From Actinostola sp. cb2023 (taxonomy: Eukaryota > Cnidaria > Anthozoa > Actiniaria > Actinostolidae), in NCBI GenBank assembly GCA_033675265.1, contig JAUJYZ010000847.1:72001-136000 (forward strand): a stretch of DNA of 64,000 nucleotides, in the 5' to 3' direction. Positions 58,701-64,000 of this stretch are shown piece by piece (position 1 is the stretch's first letter; each line of letters begins with the position of its first letter). Both the position numbers and the translations under genes were made by a program. Below the pieces are notes generated by a model. The model saw nothing but the letters and a program-made list of their open reading frames with translations. It did not search any database and was not told where the DNA came from.

Positions 58701-61700
58701 TACTTCTATCATTGGTGCAAATAATTCGCATATGGATATGATCAAAGGTGCCTAAAAAAAAAAAAATAATAATAATAATATAAAAATAAATTGAAAAAAC
58801 TAAAAATGCTATATCTGAAAATCTAAAAATTTAAAATCTAAACTATTAAAAAATACTACAGCTGGGGTGGCCGCCGTATATGCTGTCCCCCAACGTCTTC
58901 TTAGTTCTAACTCTAGGTTAGAACTAAGATATAAACAGGTCAACAGGTGTGAGTTGATAACCACATACAATAATCTCTGTTTTTGATCCGTAATAACTTC
59001 TTGAATATTTAGTCTCTATATACATGTAGCAAGTTCCCAACTTTCCAAACCTCTACAATTTTTTTTAAATGATAGAAGCAATTTGTACTGGAAAGGCTTT
59101 AGTTTGTCTATCTTAAAGTGCATATTAGGGTTATTCGTATCTTTTGAAAATCGATTACATATAAAGTGAATAGGGGGATGCTTCAGTATTTTGTGATTTG
59201 AGCTTCGCATTTGCGAGTTATGAAGGTTTGAAATCGTGATATGCTAATTAGGTGACGTCAACGCAGGCATTTGCCGTAACTTATTTTTATTTTTTCAAAT
59301 AGAACTCTTTTCTAAAATAGAAAAAAAAGTTTAACATCATTTATATAAGTTTTAGAATAACTTTTTGCCAGTTTAAAAATGTCAGTAATTTGCAAAGGGG
59401 CGCTTATGTATAATAAATGATGCCTGCGTTGACGTCACTGAATTAGCATATCACGATTTCAAACCTTTATAACTCGCCAATGCGAAGCTCAAAAAACTTT
59501 TTCAAAATAAACAAATAACCCTGATATGCACTTTAAGTCATGCCCTAATGAATTTCATCTATGGAGTTACTCTTGAGTGGCATGTACATTTGTATGTGCT
59601 TGTCTAACTGCAAGAGCCTAGCTGTCTTCTTCTATCCCTAAAGGGCTGTTTACACAGGCGATTTTATCGACGATTTTGTCGGCAACTTTATCACCGCGAA
59701 GTTGCACAAAATTTCGAGCATGTTCGAAATTGCAACGATTTGGTTGCAATTCTATTGCCACTACTTAAATCGCTGGTAGTTTACACGGGCGATTTCTGGT
59801 TGCAATAACTTCGCAGCGATAAAATCGCCGATAAAATCGCCTGTGTAAACGGCCCTTTAAAGTGGTTAATAGACCATAAGAACATGTACATTTGCAATAC
59901 CTCTCTAGCTGCTGTACAGCTTCCTCGACAGTTAACTCCCCACTTTTTACCATCAACATCAGAGCTACTCTATCTTCTTCACCCATTGTTATATTACTAG
60001 CTGGAAACTCAGCTCCAGCTTTGACAACATTATTCACAGACTTGGTGTCATGTGACTTGTCATCATTTTTTCTTTTGCTGCTACGAAATATCCCAAAGAG
60101 AGAAGACTGCTTGGGTTTGCTGGTAGATGTGTCCTTGTCGGCCTTGCTTTTAACATCTGTGTTGACTGCAATATAGCATGATACAAATGTTCAAATATAA
60201 ATTCAGATGGGGATGATGAGATGCTCCACTACGTATATAAAGTACAACAAACACTAGCAGATAAGCTGTACCCTTTTGACTTAAACTTGTCAGTCAAAGT
60301 TTAGGTGTGGTTTATTGGCCAGGATATTTGGAAGAGGAACTCAGTGATTTATTTATAAACATCTAGTGATTGCGTGGCTAACTTGCTGTACACTTTGGAC
60401 TGGTGCAGAAACAAAATTGCGACCAGGAAAAAGTGCTTCACAATTCAGACAAAGTAAAGATATAAGTTTAGCTTACTTAATTGTGAAGTTTGACAATATT
60501 TTTTTATAAAAAGGACAGACACTTGTCTAATTGGGCAATTAGCCATTAACAAAACGAGCAGGGGCATCATTTTCTGAGAGAGCAGATCAAACTTAGCTAG
60601 TCTGGAAAGTTTGGTGAACTTCGGCTTAATATTGACAATGCTAGAGGGCATCAAAGATGTCTATTTTCCCATACAAACTCTGTAAATTTTTGATGCTGTC
60701 CATCCAAACCATACATTCACTGTAAAATTTTTGGAGGGACAACACAATTTCAAAAGCTTATAATTCCGACAGAATTCGCTCAAATCACATCAAACTTTGC
60801 ACAGATGCTAATTTCAACATTCTTTTTCATGTCATGAACTTAATTTCGTTATTGCATTAATTCTAATAAACTCGTTCCCAGTCCCCTGCTCGTTTCGTTA
60901 ATGGCTAATTAAATTCAATGAAGCAAATAATGTAAGCTTGAGTTTCATTTTGATGTCTTTCAATATCTTCTCTACTCTACCCTGCAAGATAATCAGCTAA
61001 AATACATACCATGGAGCTCCTTCAGTGAGTCAAGACTTCTTGATAGTTTAGAGTTTCTTTCTACTGGTCGTCTTCGTTTTTGCTTCTTATTAGGTGATGA
61101 CTGGGTGTCGACATCCAGATAGTCAGCTGGATCAAGCACCTATGTATGACCATTTTATCAATAATTATTACCACAAATCAAATAATAATAATGTCAGAGC
61201 AGTATGACTGTGAAATCTGGATATGCCATGCCGTGTCCATGCCGTGATGTTTTAAGATTTTGAACAAATCCATACCGTGCCGTGCCGTAAGAGTACTGTG
61301 CGCCGTGATTTTTCACAGTCATTAAATATGAAATCTACTCTAACCAATATCACCATTACTTCTAGTGCTACAACTAATATCAAATACAGTGGATTAAACT
61401 TCTAAAGTTAACCATACACAGGTCTGTGGCAAATGTAGGAAGACTGGGTTCGAGTGTTTTGATTGGCTGAATTAGTTACAAGTTTTTCGAGGTGTTTGCC
61501 CTCAACAAAAGACTAGTGGAAATCATTATTTTGAATGGATTCAATGTTTTGTCACCAGTACTACATTGGATAGGCTATCCAGTTTTTAAATTGGAGACAA
61601 TTTTGTCAACATTTAGGAACTGCTATCTCAATCTCCATATTGGGTGGGACGTGGTGTACTGTATTGTAAAGGGGACTTTGTGTCCTATTATACAACACCT

Positions 61701-62575
61701 GCCCTATGGGCGAATCTTGAAAATAAAAAATAAATAAAATAAATAAATATGGTTATCACATTTATGACCAGTCTTCAAATGTATTTACCACAGACCGTGC
61801 TTAAAACTAATATTATTATTAATAAAATATCATCATATTAATCAATCATAGTTATCACATACAGGTGTATCCTTAGTCGACATAGATGAAGGTGCAGTGT
61901 TCCAACCACTTGGTTCCTTAGCAACAGAATTTAAACTAGGTGTCCTGTTAGCTCGTTTATGTTTCGAGGATATTGGGCGTTGAGTTTCATTGGTTGGACT
62001 AGGATTCTCTTGTACCTACAAAATATATCCATTACATGTATGAATTATTAACAATTATTTGATGAAGGCAAAATGATAGGGGACTTGCACTAAGAGGTCA
62101 CGTGACCCCACCCCCTTAAATAAAGCAGATGGTTTTGCACTTAGAAGCGTGCAAAGGGCTGTCAACTGCTACCTCCTCAGGGGCGTAGGCAGGGGGAGGT
62201 TACAGGGTGCCTGTGACCCCCCTTCCTATGGGTCTACTCTTTAAATTTATATGTTTGAGGAGGGGAGGGGGAATTTGGTGGTGAACGATATGGAGTTTGC
62301 CCCCTCCCCCCCCCATTGGAAAATCCTAGCTACGCCTCTGCTCCTTTGAGACCCTGCCGCGAGTGTCAAAGGAACGGCAGGCTATGCCATTAGTTAATAA
62401 AGTGTTTACATACCATTTGGTTATTCAGTTGTTGTGCTTGCATTTGCTGTGCTTGCATTTCTCCGACCTGCCGTACGCGTATACTATCCAAAGCCTCAAA
62501 GACATCTTCTTCGTAGGTATAAAACTTGTCTGCATATAATGTAACTAGGTTGTCCAGATTACCACGTAAACCATT
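49707..62575 (-). CDS. SASH1: SASH1-like adaptor, 13 exons, 5' end incomplete
   Basis: SASH1/SLY-family scaffold proteins couple receptors to signalling complexes. Thirteen exons join in phase to 925 residues: 62414-62575, 61863-62015, 61010-61139, 59901-60165, 58518-58566, 57479-57693, 56518-56545, 55684-55828, 55112-55239, 54223-54406, 53064-54010, 51357-51487, plus base 51356, and 49707-49946. Matches to human SASH1 in order: GNLDNLVTLYADKF (human GNIDDLAQQYADYY), ASNITMGEEDRVALMLMVKS (human [20 protein letters not shown]), QIDLTDTPYSS followed by IPINLVDRYTEEM (human GIDLTEEPYSDKHG...IPEALVQRYAEDL) and a C-terminal SAM, EEWLISLGLPMYIDNL. A 316-residue Pro-rich exon (53064-54010) precedes the end. 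The EEDR motif occurs twice (exons 4 and 6). No SH3 and no first SAM domain were found in the visible exons or introns, unlike vertebrate SASH1. The first exon(s) lie beyond 62.6 kb or outside the window. Confidence 0.87.
50050..50247. mobile_element. hAT-like MITE with CAGGGGCGGATCC ends
   Basis: TCAGGGGCGGATCCAGGATT at the left and TAGATCCGCCCCTG at the right, with TGATT repeated on both sides as a possible target duplication. Interior has three copies of AGGAGGGGGTGCACCAT. CAGGGGCGG-type ends are typical of hAT-related elements. Relatives or fragments lie at 15300 and 26228. Confidence 0.75.
50408..50429. repeat. Poly-C tract
   Basis: Run of about 20 C residues in the last SASH1 intron. 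Confidence 0.85.
50930..51080. mobile_element. Foldback fragment, relative of 31140-31330
   Basis: CCTGGTTTTCATTAGCGACA at the left and CTGAATACCAGGC at the right; internal CTTATGCTTGCGTC(G/T) repeated twice. In the last SASH1 intron. Confidence 0.6.
51786..51912. mobile_element. 127-bp MITE with CTAAGGCCTAGTTC ends
   Basis: TCTAAGGCCTAGTTCAGACG at the left and TTTGAACTAGGCCTAAGA at the right, with GAGCCGTTCT / AGAACGGCTC inside. Intronic to SASH1. Confidence 0.82.
51992..52159. mobile_element. GAGTCGTTTTC-family MITE, copy 7
   Basis: TAGAATCGTTTTTGTACGAG at the left, CATGTGAAAACGACTCTG at the right; interior ACCAATCACAGCGCACAAAA. Intronic to SASH1. Confidence 0.82.
52316..52744. mobile_element. 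TTAA-flanked foldback element, copy 2
   Basis: TTAAAGTGCCTATGAAACGA and its mirror TCGTTTCATAGGCACTTTAA with TTAA at both borders. Interior about 380 bp with CGAAAATTCTCATTTTC. Intronic to SASH1. Confidence 0.85.
52746..52880 (-). mobile_element. tRNA-derived SINE (probable)
   Basis: On the minus strand, ATGATGGCTTAGTTGTTTAG then TGCGCGG resembles an A-box/D-arm, and GGTACCCGGTTCGATTCTTC about 30 bp later fits a B-box (GGTTCGATTC). A tRNA-unrelated tail containing CTCTAATCCGTGTAGCTCAG follows up to the edge of the TTAA element at 52744. It is too imperfect for a functional tRNA. Confidence 0.55.
54515..54998. repeat. 24-bp minisatellite in SASH1 intron, open on both strands
   Basis: About 20 copies of CTCCACCATATTGTAACATG plus GGAT. 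The unit is 24 bp with few stops, so long frames appear in several phases (minus: MVEIPCYN octapeptide; plus: CNMGSPPY octapeptide). These are artefacts of repeat length. It lies between SASH1 exons 9 and 10. Confidence 0.92.
55255..55600. repeat. Small duplicated block in SASH1 intron 8
   Basis: CACCCCCAATATAGT...GTCAGCGGTTATTAACTCTC with CTCGC(T/A) and AGAGACGGCTC occurs twice (around 55374 and 55488), and an AGCCGTCTCTTT complement lies at about 55290. A small foldback or tandem copy. Confidence 0.6.
56100..56415. repeat. CAC/ATC compound trinucleotide repeat
   Basis: (CACCAC)n interspersed with AATCATCATCACC units in SASH1 intron 7. Open frames through it encode poly-His/Thr/Pro artefacts. 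Confidence 0.92.
57040..57240. repeat. Dispersed repeat copy, AACTTTAACTT(T/G)GATTTTC family
   Basis: Shares with 62930-63105 the order of ACTTTAACTT(T/G)GATTT(T/C)C, then TATCATC(C/A)AAATTATAG and GTAAAACA. A further partial copy is at 56815-56900. Function unknown. Intronic to SASH1. Confidence 0.5.
59113..59536. mobile_element. TTAA-flanked foldback element, copy 3
   Basis: TTAAAGTGCATATTAGGGTT at the left and AACCCTGATATGCACTTTAA at the right, TTAA-bordered; internal GAGTTATGAAGGTTTGAAAT shows kinship to copy 1. SASH1 intron 4. Confidence 0.85.
59639..59860. mobile_element. MITE with TAAAGGGC ends in SASH1 intron 4
   Basis: TAAAGGGCTGTTTACACAGG at the left; CCTGTGTAAACGGCCCTTTA at the right; tandem GCGATTTTATCG words in each arm. 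It begins about 100 bp from copy 3 of the TTAA family and ends 40 bp before exon 4. Confidence 0.85.
62176..62346. mobile_element. MITE with CAGGGGCGTAGGC ends
   Basis: CAGGGGCGTAGGCAGGGGGA at the left and CTAGCTACGCCTCTG at the right, with CTCCT on both sides as a possible short target duplication. G-rich and C-rich arms. Intronic to SASH1. Confidence 0.75.
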
Positions 62576-64000
62576 CTAACACAAAACAGAACAGCTGTTA
62601 CTTTTACCATTGGTTTGATTACTATAAACCTGCCCAAGACAAAAGTCGCAACTACTGGTACTACATGTGCATGTAGATAGTAGTTTATGATATGCATGCC
62701 TTTCATTGCACAGAATACTGGATGTCAAAAACATCTGACTTTGTTTCTTTGAAGACGTTTGCACAAGATCAGTATATTTGTATATTTTTTGCCATTATTT
62801 GATGGCTACATTTGCCCTAAGAGTAGCATATAATGCCGTAGCTAGTCTTGTCTAGGGGGCTCACATTGAATAATCATATTCAGGGCATACATGTACATGT
62901 ATTACTTATCGAATTCATGAATAATTAATGAGGGAAATACAGAAATCAAAAGCGTAGCAGACATCTGTAAATTGGATACAGAATCGTCTCATTTGCACTC
63001 AACTTTAACTTGGATTTCCTCGGCCAAACTGTTTCCTATCATCCAAATTATAGTAAAACAACCACTTATACATCATTGGATTCGATAAGTCAGATACAAT
63101 ATTCACGTCCGAACTGTATGGTATTTACAATGGCGAGCCATACCATACAGTTCGGTAACCTGAGTATCAGGCTTTTTTGGCAGAGGGGGAGAGAAAAAGA
63201 AAAGAGAAGGGAAAAAAGCCTGACACAGACCTATTGATTTGAGCCTTCCGCCCCCTCGCAGCACGATACATATATCTGAAAATAACAACCAATCAAAATC
63301 ACTTCCGCTTTGCCAACTGTCATGCCAAGACTGTCGTGTTTCAAGGAACTCGATGCTGTTGGAGTTTTTAAAACCGTTTCGGTACATTCTACAAGCACCA
63401 TTTATATCTTCTTCAATTTGGTTTTATCGTGCTACCCTCGTTAAATAAAGTCCTTACTTACTTACAAGATGAAACTAAGATCGAGCTGATAAATCAGCTG
63501 TCGGGAAAAACTTCATTGCAGGTCAGTTTTGTTAGTTTGAAGACAAAGTTCTTGTTCTTTAATCAATTCAATTCCAGGAAAGGCTTTTTTAGCGATCCTT
63601 CTAGAGCCTGTCTAAATTATTTTCAATCATAAATAACAGAGAAATCAGCTGATTCTTGTACGATGTGTCATTCCCGGTCGGCTGTGAGTTTCCCTACATG
63701 TTTCAAGCCTTTGTGTTTTATCCAATCAAATCAACGTCCAGAATCTGGATGGTTTGACACAGATCAACCCTTGTGTCAGGCCTTTCCTCTCTCAACGGGT
63801 CAGACTCTCCCCTTTACTTTTTGAAGGCGGATACTCAGGTTAACAGTTCGGCTGCTCATAAATTGTATCTTTACACACAGTTACACTGTATGGTTCATAA
63901 AAATATTAAATTACCATTGCAACACTCAAAGATCAGTAGAAACGGTAGAGAAACCTGTATGAAAAATTATTTATGTATTATTTGTTATTATTATTATTAT
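62576..64000. other. SASH1 upstream intron or 5' region with repeats
   Basis: I found no further SASH1 exon. The stretch holds a dispersed repeat (62930-63105), a hairpin around CGAACTGTATGGTAT / ATACCATACAGTTCG (63113-63153) and the inverted relative of the 39540 element (63680-63855). An AATAAAG word is at 63444. The rest is unassigned. Confidence 0.4.
63680..63855. mobile_element. Dispersed repeat with GGCGGATACTCAGGTTA end
   Basis: Inverted relative of 39540-39715, sharing TTTCAAGCCTTTGTGTTTTA, TCCAGAATCTGGA and the ACTCAGGTTA terminus. A partial third copy of the terminus is at 63160. Confidence 0.65.

Noticed and set aside
61492..61737. 81-codon plus-strand frame with a reverse-transcriptase-like feel
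   Set aside because: Too short, with no catalytic motif, antisense to a SASH1 intron; no support for a LINE.

Overview
The window is eukaryotic, from an animal, and most likely from a non-bilaterian or other marine invertebrate. An anthozoan cnidarian is my best guess, from general genome style only; I see no species-diagnostic sequence. Coding sequence is split into short exons with GT-AG introns. The proteins recognised (WDR3, MCMDC2, PCNP, SASH1, nucleoside hydrolase) are animal or eukaryotic families, and introns and intergenic DNA are packed with small foldback transposons (MITEs), minisatellites and microsatellites. I see no bacterial operon, rRNA or CRISPR.

Layout. 1-13.1 kb is repeat territory: nested inverted repeats (1.1-3.8 kb), a poly-G/poly-C pair, a 55-bp minisatellite of about 23 units that fades into a degenerate hairpin-rich zone, a 14-copy 81-bp minisatellite, and two identical 192-bp direct repeats 5.6 kb apart. 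13.1-21.6 kb (minus) holds the first ten exons of WDR3 (SSU processome UTP-B component); its C-terminal two thirds is not found. 22.8-34.2 kb (plus) holds a complete 22-exon MCMDC2 gene (meiotic MCM-like protein), divergent from WDR3. 35.4-38.0 kb (minus) is a complete five-exon PCNP gene, 126 bp head-to-head with an intact two-exon nucleoside hydrolase gene at 38.1-40.6 kb (plus). An inverted second copy of that hydrolase (48.9-43.9 kb, minus) carries an in-frame stop and a frameshift. 49.7 kb to at least 62.6 kb (minus) is a SASH1-like adaptor gene, 13 exons visible, 5' end beyond the window or unrecognised.

The genes do not form one pathway: ribosome biogenesis (WDR3), meiotic recombination (MCMDC2), a nuclear PEST protein (PCNP), nucleoside salvage (hydrolase) and signalling scaffold (SASH1). 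The points most worth attention are the SASH1-like protein that seems to lack the SH3 and first SAM domain and carries a duplicated SLY-type motif, the truncated WDR3 with a possible alternative terminal exon, the hydrolase gene/pseudogene pair, a GC-AG intron and an 18-nt exon in MCMDC2, the hairpin-unit minisatellite zone, a U6-snRNA-like fragment, and several MITE families with recognisable TA or TTAA target sites. All exon joins were made by eye from splice signals, phase continuity and recalled human homologues; no search or alignment was run.
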